Positions 21,007-31,520 are shown, counted from the first letter of the stretch. The stretch: 64,000 nucleotides of DNA from Isochrysis galbana (GCA_018136815.1 CM030931.1:3339801-3403800); one strand, 5' to 3'. Notes: a model not told the origin generated them from the sequence alone. Numbers and translations: made by a program.

Positions 21007-21160
21007 ATCACCGGGGGGGGGAGGGGGGGGCACCGGACCATATCTACGCCCTTCACCCCAATACCCCAATCCCCCTAACCCCAATCCCCCTAGTAGTGTA
21101 CGGGGGGAGCCGCCTGATGGCGGAGGGAGAAGGGCCGGGGGAATGGGGGTGTAGAAAGTA
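21007..21160 (+). repeat. Dispersed repeat, copy 1 (other copy at 51650)
   Basis: Shares ATCACCGGGGGG, CCGGACCATATCTA, GTGTACGGGGGGAG, CGCCTGATGGCG and GGGGGTGTAGAAAGT, in the same order, with 51650-51790. Unknown family; G-rich and C-rich halves could form secondary structure. Confidence 0.6.
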
Positions 21161-21239
21161 TGCTACGTGTAGTAGGTAGTGGTTCCAATCCGCCGCGAGT
21201 GCGGTAAGAAAATATTAAAAGGTTTTTTGTGGCATCAGC

Positions 21240-21325
21240 ACGCGTCAGGGTGTATGGGCGAGTGCGCTGAGGAGTGTCGTGATAGTGAAGTGGTAGTAGT
21301 GGTACTAACGCTCAGATGTTTTATA
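21240..21325 (+). repeat. Dispersed SINE-like repeat, copy 1 (other copy at 31437)
   Basis: Shares GAGTGCGCTGAGG, GTGTCGTGATAGT and AGTGGTACTAACGCTCAG with 31437-31520; both copies end in T/A-rich sequence (TTTTATAATTATTATT here, a long ATT array there). A retroposed tail would explain this, but no pol III boxes are obvious. Confidence 0.5.
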
Positions 21326-21537
21326 ATTATTATTCATCGTTTTCCGGGGTCCGGCCCAGGAACACTACGGCAGCAAAACCAAGGCATCAAAGGCAGGAGT
21401 AAGAGCACTGCGCCTGCGCAAGCGACCTGGGCGAAAAAGGATTGAGCTCCCGGAGCGGCTTGGGTGCAGTGGGTTTTCATTGGTGCCGACTATTCTGCGA
21501 AGGAGCAAGCAAAAACAACCCGCCATGCAAAAGGGTG

Positions 21538-21609
21538 AGCTCCCACCCAGGTTCGAACTGGGGCTGCCAGATTCAGAGTCTGGAGTCATAGCCACTAGAC
21601 TATGGGAGC
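21538..21609 (-). tRNA. tRNA-Gln (anticodon CUG)
   Basis: Read on the minus strand, the acceptor stem GCTCCCA pairs fully with TGGGAGC. The D arm is GTC...GAC, the anticodon stem CCAGA/TCTGG encloses the loop CTCTGAA with anticodon CTG, and the T arm is CCCAG-TTCGAAC-CTGGG. Discriminator base is T, as in eukaryotic tRNA-Gln. Boxes A and B are present internally, and a TTTT pol III stop follows within 10 bases (near 21530). There is no intron, and the CCA end is not encoded, as expected in a eukaryote. Confidence 0.92.
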
Positions 21610-22496
21610 CAATGATTTGACACTCCATGGTGGATCAGTGTCCTATAATCTTCTGGCTTTTTGAGAGGTGCGACCCCATGCTGTGCTTCACCTGGAGCAG
21701 CGGCGATCTGCCGTGTGGCGGCAGCCGGTGCAGCAGAAGCCGGTGCCTACGGTCGACGCATGCAGTGAACATCTGCGTGTGGGAGAGGGGCGGTTCTTGC
21801 CGTTGTGATCGCGCGAGGGCCGCATAGGCATAGGCATAGGCAACAATTGACAATTGACAAATGGCAAATGGCGATTGGCGACTGTCGGAGCGCAGCTAGT
21901 TTCCTCTTTGCTCTTTGGAAACAGCTCGCGAAGTAGGCCTTGGCAGAAATATCCGGGTATATCTACCGGATATTTGGGCGAATTTCGGCAGGACTAGCAA
22001 TTTCTGGACATTTCCATGGGTGCTCTGCATACACTTCACATACTTTTGGTGGATATTTGATATTTGGGTGTGGGTGGGGGGTCTCTACGCGCGAAAACAA
22101 AACCCTTGCAGAGCAAGAAAGAGCGCGTGGCTCACCTGTCACCTGGGGCAATCGGATGGATTCCCGCTTCATGAACTCGTCGACGACAGGGTTGAGCCCT
22201 CGAGCCCTCGAAAGGCGTAGATAGAGCGGATACATTTCCTTTTTCCTTTTTATCCACTATCACAAGGAGGCCGCAGCACGGCCCCCTGTGGCTTGAGGAT
22301 GAGACCGCAGCGCGGCGCGCCGCGCATCCTGTTACTTCATGACACGTGAAAAGATACCAAAGGGGGCCACTGAACGCACAGGGCACACTAACAGTATCGC
22401 TCACAAATCAAACGCACACACGGGGGGATTGCGTGGGAACTGAGGTGGGAGAAACGACTGCCGGAGCTCTCCGGGAAATGGAAACAAGTATCTCAG

Positions 22497-22660
22497 TTGT
22501 ACAAATACAACTTTTTAACGCCAAGAAACTCATATATGCACTTCAAACACGTCGTGCATAGGAGAATAGCCACGGCGAACCGGTTCGCTGACGATCCGAC
22601 GTGCCGCTTTTGCGGTATAGCCCCCGAGAGCTCCACCCACATCGGGAAAATCAGGGAGGG
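22497..22660 (+). pseudogene. Non-LTR retrotransposon C-terminal zinc-finger remnant
   Basis: The peptide NSYMHFKHVVHRRIATANRF followed by ADDPTCRFCGIAPESSTHI fits the zinc-binding region found after RT in many LINEs, with the C-x2-C...H pattern. No RT precedes it and the frame runs into G-rich low-complexity DNA, so it is a short dead fragment. Confidence 0.5.
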
Positions 22661-22899
22661 GAGAGAGGGGAGGGAGGAGAGTTGCGGAAGGAGGGGGAAA
22701 CCGCGGAGGGGGGAATCCCAATACTGACCCAATCCTCCCTCACATTCACGTATTTTTCCCGGCCTGGCCCGAGAAAATCAGGGAATGGAGAGAGGGGAAG
22801 AGGGGAACTGCAGAAGGGGGAGGGAACTGCAGAAGGGGAGGGAACTGCAGAAGGGGGAGGCCAGTTCTGTTACCTGCATCTCTTACCTTAAACGCGTGG

Positions 22900-23012
22900 A
22901 CAATTACCGTAACGATAAAAATAAAACTCAAATCTTCGAATTTCGAGACGAAAATCGGCGAACCAGGACTGGAGCCCACGGAGAATCCGAATCGGCACGC
23001 CTTGCGTGACCA
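22900..23012 (+). repeat. Partial copy of the 59.5 kb hairpin repeat
   Basis: Shares AATTTCGAGACGAAAAT, GGAGCCCACGGAGAATCCGAA and the CTTGCGTGACCA end with the right arm at 59770-59870. Only one arm is present. Confidence 0.55.
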
Positions 23013-23239
23013 CGACGAACATAGAAGACGATATATAACGAAGAAGGAGCGCGCTCATGCCGAAATATTCACGCCGAGAGGCCTGAATACAACAGGGAAG
23101 GGGAAGGGGGTTGTCAGGGGTTAAGGTTGGGTAGTAGGGAGGTGCACTAGCAAGCTGCCTCACGCCGTGTAAGTAGCGGGAATTTTTAAGAAGATTTTTT
23201 TTAGATGTAATGGAACCGATCCCCCCGCGGGCGCGACCG

Positions 23240-23471
23240 CCAATTCTTTGATACGGGTAGAGCGTGAGCGCGCGTGACGGAGGGGGCGAGAGGAGAGAGA
23301 GGAGAGAGGGGAGAGAGGGGGGGCGGATCGCGGATCGCACCATTTCTTGGCGAAGATTTTCGTAGCGTCAGGTAGCCCCCTCCCGGAGCTTTTTATTGGG
23401 CATCGCGCCACGGTCAAAAAATGCAGCCCAGCCCTTACTTATGTTTAAAAAGCCCCTGTTTGACCGCCCTA
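23240..23471 (-). repeat. Truncated copy of the MITE-like element (see 41813-42431)
   Basis: Ends in GACCGCCCTA and contains TTTCTTGGCGAAGATTTTCG and CATCGCGCCACGGTCAAAAAA, matching in inverse orientation the first ~220 bases of the element at 41813. Its other end is missing. Confidence 0.6.
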
Positions 23472-23791
23472 CAATGAGTGAACCAAATGTAAACTCAGTT
23501 CCTGATAGAAAAACTACACGAGGGTAGGAGAGACCGCTTAGAACGCACGCCGCCGGCTTGCTTTACTCTCATCTTGCGGGGGCGGCGGTTTCGCTACCTG
23601 CTGCCAATCGGCTTCCGCCGCCGGCGAACGGCAGAGGCGGACCCCTCCCCCCAGAAGCTCCCCTCCCCCTCCTCCTTCCTCCCCCCGCTCCCCCCTCCTC
23701 CCCCTTCCCCCCTTCCGCCCCTCCCCCCCGCCCCCCCCGGCCCGTTCGCCCTCCCGACCCCCTATCCCCACAGCCACGCGTGTGCCGCGCA

Positions 23792-25063
23792 ATGATGCGC
23801 AGCCGGTGGGGCAACGGCTCCATGGCGGCACTGATGGCCGGCAGACACGACGGTGCCGTCGGCATCCGGCTCAGGCGTGAGGACCTGCTGAGCGCGATCC
23901 GCGAGAGCGCGGGGGGGGGCAGCGGCGCGCCGCCGCGCCGCAGTAGGCAGACGCACGCGCGGAGGGGGAGCTCAGCGCAGCCAGCGCTGCGCGCGGGCTC
24001 GGTCGCTGCGGCCATCAACCCGGCCGGTGCGCTCGAGCGGCCGGGCGACCTTCTCCCAGAGGACTGGGAGGTGTTTGGCACGCTCGAGAGCCTGCGCGAG
24101 GACGACGATGGCGCCGACGCCGCCGCAGCGCCGCCGCCATCAGACGAGGAGCCTGCGGAGACACGGCCTCGGCCGCGCTCAGCGAGGGCGCTCGAGGAAC
24201 TCGAGCTCATGCGGCGTTCCACCACCGACGAGCTCCCGTGGCACGAGCGGCTGGCCTACGCACCGCGGCAATCGAGCCGCAGATCGCGCGCACCGGCAGG
24301 CGGCGCGCGCGCTGGACGGGCGGTCGGTGATCTCGGCCGCTGCTCATCGGAGGAGCTGTGGGCACGGCACCGGCCGCGCTCGGGGCACGCGCGCACGAGC
24401 GGCGCCCCACTCCCCGCGACGGATTCCGCCGGGCTACTGACTGTAGGCAAGCTGCGCAGGCCCGACCCGTCGGCCAAGGTCGTGCGGCACTCGGCATCAC
24501 ATCCTGCGCTGCGGCAGGTGGGGGCAACGGTCGCGACGCCAGCGCGGGCGCACCGGAAATGTGGGGCCAGCTTGGGCGAGCCGGACATGCCCGATGGCCG
24601 ACATGCAGAGGCGGACCGCCTAGAGGCGCGGCTGCGCGAGCGACTGCGCGAGGTGTTCACGCTCCGTGGGGAGGAGGCCCCCCAGCTGCTGCTCCGCGTC
24701 GTTCGGCGCTTCGCCGAGGCGGAGCAGCTGGATGGGAGCGGCGTGACCACTTTGTCGCCGCGTGCGGCCGCCGAGGCGGCACTCGACCGCACCCTCCGCG
24801 AGCTGTGCGCGCGCTCCAGCGAGCCCGCCCACCAGCTGCTCCTCCGCTCCCTCCGGCGCATCAGCGCCCAGGCGGAGGCGCGGGCGTCAGCCGGCGCGCG
24901 GCGTGCTCCTTCGCGGATGAGCTCGCGGCCACAAAGCACCCAGTCCCCCACCGCTGCGTCCATAGGGCGCCCGACACCTGCGCACCACGTGCGTACTCCA
25001 ACAGGGCACATCTCGAAGCCCGTGCTCTACGGTGACATTGTCTACCCGGGACTCTCTCTGTGA
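23792..25063 (+). CDS. Uncharacterised Arg/Ala-rich protein, 423 aa
   Basis: One open frame from ATG 23792 (a second ATG follows at 23795) to TGA 25063. Upstream lies a 120-base C/T-rich tract ending in CCCCACAG, which could be a 3' splice site or the leader itself. I recognise no domain. Visible features: an acidic patch REDDDGADAAAA near residue 112, a conserved-looking DELPWHERLAYAPRQ near 150, and a C-terminal pair of about 30-residue repeats (LRERLREVF...APQLLLRVVRRF and LDRTLRELC...AHQLLLRSLRRI), probably two helical hairpins. There is no signal peptide or membrane segment. High GC could inflate spurious frames, but the length and internal duplication favour a real gene. Confidence 0.6.
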   Translation: MMRSRWGNGSMAALMAGRHDGAVGIRLRREDLLSAIRESAGGGSGAPPRRSRQTHARRGSSAQPALRAGSVAAAINPAGALERPGDLLPEDWEVFGTLESLREDDDGADAAAAPPPSDEEPAETRPRPRSARALEELELMRRSTTDELPWHERLAYAPRQSSRRSRAPAGGARAGRAVGDLGRCSSEELWARHRPRSGHARTSGAPLPATDSAGLLTVGKLRRPDPSAKVVRHSASHPALRQVGATVATPARAHRKCGASLGEPDMPDGRHAEADRLEARLRERLREVFTLRGEEAPQLLLRVVRRFAEAEQLDGSGVTTLSPRAAAEAALDRTLRELCARSSEPAHQLLLRSLRRISAQAEARASAGARRAPSRMSSRPQSTQSPTAASIGRPTPAHHVRTPTGHISKPVLYGDIVYPGLSL

Positions 25064-26167
25064 GCACGCGGCCGTGCAGACGAGTCGAGCCATAGGGGCG
25101 GCTGTCCGTTGTGGACCGGGGGTGAGGCTGCACGTGGTGAGCTGAGCACGCGTGACTCGGCGCCCTCGCGGTAGTATGACAGCGACATCCGCACGGCCAA
25201 CGGGACCCACAGGCGAAAACGCGCCACAATGCGGCCGGACAAATGGCTCATTTACTATATATTTAAGCTCGCTGGAATACTTGGCGGTCCGCAGTTCGGG
25301 CTAAGTTAGTCCAGGCTGGTCTTTTGAAAGGAAACGTGCGATAAGATTTTAAAACTTTTTACAATATTTTTGCATGGGTCGCGACGCGGCAAAGGGACGG
25401 GACTAGCGCTCACTCAAGACAGGACTCCCTGCCGCGGCAAGCGCAAGCACCCTCCCCCCCTTATGCCACCCAGTTCTTCACTGGCGCTTTCTACCTGCGC
25501 TAGCCGGAGCGCCCCTCCTTCCACACTCAGACAGCCCGCCCCACACCGGCGACGCCAGGAGCCAGGATCCTATTTTGGTCTCGCGCAGGCAAGGGCAAGG
25601 GGGCCTAATGCAAGGGTGAGGAGCAACTCATCAGAGAGGAGCTGTTGGGAAGTAGATGGCTGAGCGGGGGCGCTAAACCCTTGCGCTAGGCATGGGCAGC
25701 GACGCCACCTCAAGACATGTCCTCCCTCTTGTCTTGAGTTGAAAGTCGCGTTCCGTCAAAAGAGGGCCAGGTGATTTTTTTGTCATCCATATGTGCTTGT
25801 TTTCTTTTTGGGTAGCCCCCTGCAGGCCTCCTGGGGACCTAAAGAGGGGCCGCAGGCGCGCGCCATGGCCAGAGCCGCAGGGAAGAGAGGAGGAAGAGGG
25901 AAGAGAGAGGGGAGGGGGGAGGGGCAGCTCTCCCCTCCGGCGTTAACATGTCTTCTCGTCCTGTTTAGGTAAGAGAAGACGGGGGCACCAGAACCAGGAG
26001 GGAAGGGCCGCGGCTCGCCGCGGCCACTCGCCCCGGCGAGGAGTGATTAGCGCTTCTGGGCTCCCTTTCACGAGTGCCCCCCCCCCCCCCTGCGTTGCTT
26101 TTACCCGAAAGGGGTTTTCCCCCAGCGTGGACTCGAGGAGAGGAAGTGCTGGGGTGCGCGGGGTCGG
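25064..26167. other. Intergenic; nothing identified
   Basis: GC-rich near the preceding gene, then mixed low-complexity sequence with purine-rich runs (25880-25930) and a C-run at 26080-26090. No coding frame or RNA gene is convincing. Confidence 0.4.
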
Positions 26168-26876
26168 TGCGTTGTCGTATTCCATACGATGGCAGGTTTT
26201 TACTTCTAACCGGTGGGTTATTTTAGGCCTCAAGGTCTCGTCGGCGACATTCTACCCCTTCTCTTACTTTCTTCCGATGTCATCAAACGTTCGGTGACAG
26301 TCTTCTGTCTTCTCCTCATGCATCGGTGACAGTCTTCTGTCTTCTCCTCATGCATTGGTGACAGTCTTCTGTCTTCTCTGCGTGTATCAGTGGTATTTCC
26401 CCCAGCGAGGTCCGCCCTCGTTGTTCCGACTTCTCTGTCGCACGTCTGTGCGTCGATGAGCCGCCTTGGTGCCGACGCTTGACATTCCGTCGTGGGGGTG
26501 GTTAGTTTTCGCCCCGTTTAGGTTAGTTCGTGTGTGACTGCGTGACGTGGGATCTTTTTGGGTCTCTGTGTTGTAGTCTCTCGTGTCTCCCTTGGACCTA
26601 AGAAGCTCTCCTTCTCATTCACTCTCTTCCTCTAGCTCGCTAGCTAGCCTCGGCCCTACCCTCCAACGCCGCGCGTTGCGAGCCTCCGAACCTCCGTCCC
26701 TCTCTTCGTCTCTAGCACTCGATGGTAGACACAGTCAGACCCGACTTCTACTATGACCTCTCAGACATATTCCCGCAAGCAACAACCAACGACTCTTTCA
26801 CGGCCGCGTCAGCTGCCGGCTCGATCGAACGGCCCTCTGCCTACGAGCCAGTGGTCATCGCATGTTCGACATGCGT
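26168..26876 (+). mobile_element. Solo LTR of the second retrotransposon family with 5-bp target duplication
   Basis: The LTR is 26173-26871 (699 bp), TGTCG...CGACA, flanked on both sides by TGCGT (26168-26172 and 26872-26876). No internal sequence follows, so it is the product of LTR-LTR recombination. It has three tandem copies of a ~32-base unit (GGTGACAGTCTTCTGTCTTC...) near 26293-26378, against fewer in the copy at 20301-20968. The gag N-terminal peptide is intact at 26722-26871, with codons 5-50 the same as in the other copy. Confidence 0.9.
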
Positions 26877-27134
26877 GCACCGGGGGGAGGACAAATATCG
26901 AGGGGAGGGGGCACGGAGGGGGCAGTGCCCCCTCCCCCCGGTAGCACTCGGACACCTGGCTCGTCAGGCATGGCGAGATTCCGGGACGGGAAAGTTGTGT
27001 CCGATTAGCTAGTGGGGTTGGCTAGGATATAACATCAAATATTTTGTTGGGCTAGGATATAGTAGTAACATTAATTATTATATTAATATGAGTCCGCACT
27101 ACACTCGATGTGCATGGATCGCACCGGGTGAGTC

Positions 27135-27323
27135 CACCCGATAGGCTGCAGGTCGACGTCTTTCCAGCGCACGTCTTGTGAGCTGATGATCGACGGGCCG
27201 TTGATGGTATGGTCGAGCTCACGCCTTGCTCAAGCCGACCTCGGAATAGATAGTCATTTTGCAGCCCGCGCGCACAGCTGCATGCTTGGGATCTTTTATG
27301 TCCACATCATACTTGCCGGTTCC
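27135..27323 (-). pseudogene. Short decayed coding remnant, unidentified
   Basis: On the minus strand GTGKYDVDIKDPKHAAVRAG runs into a stop. One base over, a second coding-like stretch follows (LDHTINGPSIISSQDVRW, KDVDLQPIGW). Composition and length suggest a former exon split by a frameshift. I do not recognise the family. Confidence 0.3.
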
Positions 27324-28052
27324 GAAGCTGTGAGTGTCGACGCGCCCAGCCGGGCCTTTGCTTCAGGAACGAGCGCGGCGTGCGCTGAAACCTGTTGCAT
27401 GAGCCGTCCTCAGGGGGCCTAGGAGTGCGAGTGCAAGTCACGACCCGCGCCTATTGGGGGTCTGGGTGTTGAGTGCTCAGCCCACCCCAGGAGGCCAGGC
27501 AGGAGAGTGACTGATGCCCCCCCCGGAGGGAAGTTAGTGCCCGGTGAGGGGGGCGCAGAGCGCGGTTGTGGTCAGAAAATTACTACTAGTAGTATATGGT
27601 TTGGTACGAAGGCCGGTGCTTAATGAGCCTTAGGACCAAAGGATGCGAGACGGCACTAATTTCACCAACTTTTCACTGCACCCACTGTGTTCAGCCTCAT
27701 TCTGCTCCTCCATTCTCCTCACACGAAAAAAGGTGCCTCAGCGGTCTTCGTCGCCAATGGCGGCTCGTACTGCGCACGTGCATGGTCTGTGATGAGAGGC
27801 GGAAACAACGAGACTCTGGCTAGAACCAACCATCAGCTGTGAGCCCACGCTGCAAACACCCATCCGGTCGACACCATGTGCGCTTGGAGCAATTGTTGAC
27901 GGCTAAGCGCGACGGGTGGCTCGATGACCATGTCCTGCAACCTCCTACCGCACTTTGCCCCAAGTCCTAGCAGCTGGAGGACTCGTACGTTCTGTGCAAC
28001 CTCGCTCAAGCACCCGTCCTGCGACACGGCGAGATCTCCAGTCTCGTCGTGG
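27324..28052. other. Intergenic; nothing identified
   Basis: Mixed sequence with a few short frames, none with codon bias or motifs. Confidence 0.35.
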
Positions 28053-28798
28053 CTACCTGGCTCGAGAAACGACCTCCTGCTTTTGCGTCCCAAACCGCTG
28101 AATTCGCGCAAAGGACGGTGCCAGACGAGAGGACGGCGGGAGCCGCAGCCGAATCAATGGCTTGGGCGCTCGAATAGCCGCGTACCCTGTGGTCCAGCAC
28201 GCGCGATTCGGTGGCCAGTATGTGCAAAGTGGCCGACCCGTGACGAGTTTAACCGCCAAGGGGCCCCACTCGTGCGAGTCGCGCGAGTCGTTCCTGTTGT
28301 CGCCGAGGACGTACACATGATTGAGTGGCACAGGCGTTGGCGGGAGGCTGTACTTCATCGGTTCAACGAGGTAGGCCTCCTGCTGTCGCTCGTGGTTGAC
28401 GTACAGCACACCCTTGCGCACGCACACCACGTCGCCTCCAACCGCGACGACGCGCTTCAGAAAGCAGCCGTCCCTCGGGTAGATCTTGAGCAGCGCAGGC
28501 GGGGCTCGGAAGCAGATCACTTCGCCCCGCGATGGAGCGCGTCTGCGCAAGCTCACCTTGTCCATCAGGAAGCTGTCGCCCGGCTCGAAGGTCGGCGCCA
28601 TCGAGGGGGAGCCGACATACCTGCAGCAAAACGGGCGGCACTCGGGGCGAGGGGCGGGCAAGCCGGCGGCGGCGATGCGTTGAGAGGGGCACACCTCGAG
28701 TCTAGAACCCACCGGCGTAGCCCCGCCGCCGCCACGAGCCCCGCCGTGAGGTCGATGGCTGTCTGCGGAGGCCACGAGGGGGTCGGCGCGCCGCGCAT
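28053..28798 (-). CDS. Type I signal peptidase (S26 family), two exons
   Basis: Membrane serine protease that removes signal peptides. Exon 1 is 28798-28695; a 74-base intron (28694-28621, GTGTGC...CTGCAG) joins in phase to exon 2, 28620-28053, giving 223 aa. The N-terminal hydrophobic segment (TAIDLTAGLVAAAGL) is followed by the box RYVGSPSMAPTFEPGD with the nucleophile Ser. Next come FLKRVVAVGGD with the general-base Lys and VLGDNRNDSRDSHEWGPL, the conserved C-terminal box. The Ser/Lys dyad and overall order match the bacterial LepB, mitochondrial Imp and plastid/thylakoid processing peptidases, not the ER Sec11 type, which has His instead of Lys. Destination (plastid or mitochondrion) is inferred; no clear transit peptide precedes the chosen ATG, so a further 5' exon is possible. 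The splice makes the membrane segment and catalytic box continuous, which supports the model. Confidence 0.85.
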
Positions 28799-29187
28799 CG
28801 CCGGTGGTCTGCGCCACCACAAGTCCGTCCGCCCCCAAAAGAGCTATTCTCGACTCTAGTGCCTTCTCAGTACTAGAGGCTGGGGCTTCGTGGACGAGAC
28901 GCCGCGGCCGGTCAGATGGCGGGGCGGGGCAACAGCATCCTAGGGCTCTAGCCTACAAAATTATTCGCAAGGGGGAAGGTCAGCTCACTACGTACAGAGC
29001 TGTCACGCTGTCACTGTCACATACTCGTGGCTCGTGGGCTCGTGGATCTACCCTTCGTTGCCAAAATTCTGACATTGGTAAAGTCTGGCGTTTCGCTCTC
29101 TTCGCCGCCCCTCCGGGACTCTCAGCCCCTCCCCCCCTGGCGAGGGCGAGATCGCCCTTCCCGTCCCCTCCGCTCCGCTTCATCTCT

Positions 29188-29433
29188 TCATCTCGACACG
29201 TTGTGCAAACCCCGCGACATTAGATCAATCACCACGCGCCCATGGAGGCGGAAGGTGGACATGGCCGTGCGAGCATCGACCACGAGGTCGTTGGTGCTGA
29301 GGAAGTTGAAGAGGCATCCGTCGCAGCCGCGGAAGTCGGCCTTGCCTCCGTGCGCGAGCACGAGGTGAGGGTCGCCGTGGAGCGCGCCGCCGGGCAGGTA
29401 GCAGGTAGGCCACGCACGCGTCGTCGTCCACAC
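29188..29433 (-). pseudogene. Fragment of a GDPH-type extracellular domain gene
   Basis: The frame contains HGDPHLVLAHGGKADFRG and CLFNFLSTNDLVVDARTA. GDPH followed by F.G.. and a long beta-rich stretch recalls von Willebrand factor type D-like modules of secreted algal and protist proteins. It is cut on both sides: the LINE fragment abuts it at about 29440 and it fades after 29190. Probably an exon broken by LINE insertion or a chimeric retrocopy. Confidence 0.4.
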
Positions 29434-29439
29434 CGTATC

Positions 29440-29879
29440 GGCCTAGCGTTTTCGCTCGTGAGCGCTTTCGCGAGCGTCTGAAAGTTTGGCCCGAAGTTGA
29501 GCAGTTTGAGGGCGAGATGATAGAACGCCCAGCTCACTCTGTCGAAGGCTTTTTCCCAGTCAAGGGCTAATAGTAGGCCCGGGTCGCCCGTCTCATCGAG
29601 GTAGGCCCTCCTAGTGAGTTGTAGTAGGTGTGTGGCTTCGCTGATGAGGCGTCTTGGTACGAAGCCCAATTGGTTGTCTGATAATAGCTTCCCTATGACT
29701 TTGCTAAGCCTACCGGTTAGGATTTTAGCTAGAATTTTGTAGTCGCTTTGCAATAGCGTGATGGGTCTATAGTTGCGCGGGTCTCGGGCATCGCCTTTTT
29801 TGTATAGTAGTATTATGTCGCCCGCGGCGGGGGGCCCGAAGGAGAGGAGGGGAGCGCCGGCGCGCTCCATGGCGACCAA
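29440..29879 (-). pseudogene. Non-LTR (LINE) reverse transcriptase fragment
   Basis: Contains the LINE RT hallmarks ILLYKKGD, NYRPITLLQSDYKILAKIL, DNQLGFVPRR and LLLALDWEKAFDRVSW (the last carries the first catalytic Asp). The FADD/YADD box and everything after it are missing, as is the 5' part with endonuclease. The frame itself is clean over about 145 codons, so truncation is recent or the fragment is under weak decay. This is a dead, truncated copy. Confidence 0.85.
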
Positions 29880-30444
29880 GTATAAACTTAGTTGAACGGA
29901 GGTAGTATATATATGCTATATAGTCGTCACACTAGGTGCAAGTGCTACAGCTATTGTGACTATCACTCATGGACATGGACATGGAGAAAGATTCCACCAA
30001 GCGGACATCTTTTGAAAATCTGTTGTGCTTTTGTGTATGAGTGTATGAGTATGAGTCATTCATCCTCTCTTCTCTTCCTTTATTTAGCTTCAGCTAAAAT
30101 AAAATAAAACTTTATCATAGATAGTATAAGTCCGGTCATCAATCGACCTTACTAGTTACTAGGTCTATATCTATCTATAGATATAGTAGTAGCATATAGC
30201 GTACATCATGTTCTTTCACTGAAAATCCCTTGAAGAGGGCGTTTGCGTTCACCGTTTACCCATTACCCAACGCAATGAGCAACGAGTTGAGAGTTGAAGA
30301 TGATCAGTGTTCTCGTGTATTACTTGTATTGACTACGTCTAATACATGGTTATTCCAATAACGATCCGCATGGTGCTGCATGTGGATGCGGATGCGCGTC
30401 GGAGTCGCGACAATAAAGAGTAAATTACGAGAAAAGAGAGCAGA
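29880..30444. other. AT-richer intergenic DNA; nothing identified
   Basis: Less GC than its surroundings, with short palindromes such as TATCTATCTATAGATATA near 30168-30186. No gene is seen. Confidence 0.4.
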
Positions 30445-30580
30445 GAGGCCAGCCAGATCGCGTGAGGGTGAGGGCAGAGGGCAGAGGGCAGGGCGAAGAG
30501 AGCTTTCCACTCGCTTGCAAAGGTTTACAACTGCCTCTCGCTCATCCACCCCAACCGCGAGGCAAGGAGGCAGGAGCAGG
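30445..30580 (-). pseudogene. Diverged gag fragment related to the chromovirus
   Basis: Read on the minus strand, it contains GGATGAGCGAGAGGCAGTT and neighbouring blocks that match chromovirus gag at about 1422-1510 (peptide LAVGxDEREAVV, then SRDLA). Small insertions break the frame, including a repeated CTGCCCT unit. It is an old relic of the same or a sister element. Confidence 0.65.
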
Positions 30581-30589
30581 GGTCTTGAT

Positions 30590-31436
30590 CGAGGGATCGA
30601 CAACCTACTTTTATAAGTAGGGGGCAATGGGGGCCTCGCGCCCCCCCCTCTCCATCGCGGACACCCCCAGGGGTGGGCCCGTACAATCAACCACAGCCCC
30701 TGCCCTTTGGCAGGGGCTGGGCAATCATCACACTGGCCCAGACCCCTAGTGGGCGCGAGCCGTGATTCGCACTCCCGCGCCCTGCGTGGGCCTGCCCTCG
30801 AGCTGACCCCCCCCCCTTCCCTGGTCGCCAGGCAGACAGATGCCTCTGGGCGGCTCCCATGGCCAGCGAGGCAAGCGTGGGAGAGGCAGGGGGGGCCAGG
30901 GGCTGAGCCCCAGCCTCCACTGCCCCCTGAGCTGCCCTGGCTGGCCCTCTGGGAGCCCCCAAAGGACCTCTGAGAGTAGGCCGTGGCGCGCCGCATGGCG
31001 ACGCGCCGCAGGGACACAGGTGGAGGAGAACGCAGAGAGGGAGAGGGGGGGGTTTGCACCCCCCCCGATGGAGTGCGGTAAGTAATGGGACCCGTTTGCG
31101 TAAGTAAACGGGCGAAGAGGGGCGGCTGGCGACAGGTGGGAGATGAGGAGGGAGAGGCTCAAGGCGCCTACGAGAACCCTTGTGGCAGGTATCTCGAGGC
31201 GCAGTCTTTTATTTCTCGAGGACCGCTCGCGGCGAGAGCTGTAAGGGCCGTTCCGCTTCATGGACGAGAGGACCCTCCCCCCCCCCGGTGTTTTTTTCCC
31301 GGTGAGTCGCCCGACGTAGGTCGGTCCGCCTCACTGGGTTTTCCCCCATTGTAACTTGTGGGGAGTTATAATGGGAGCCGGGGGTTTGCGAGGGGGGAGA
31401 TTTGTAGGGATGCAAATGAGTATGTGTCTGTGCCAT
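30590..31436. other. GC-rich intergenic DNA; nothing identified
   Basis: Open frames exist on both strands because of GC content, but none shows domains. Contains purine-rich and C-run low-complexity patches. Confidence 0.35.
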
Positions 31437-31520
31437 CACTTCAAGGCGTGCGGGCAAGTGCGCTGAGGGGTGTCGTGATAGTACCGGGCTAGTGGCAGTA
31501 GTGGTACTAACGCTCAGTTG

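Noticed and set aside
26877-26945. Hairpin of ACCGGGGGGAGG and CCTCCCCCCGGT
   Set aside because: Simple G/C-run pairing next to the solo LTR; no second copy or gene context.
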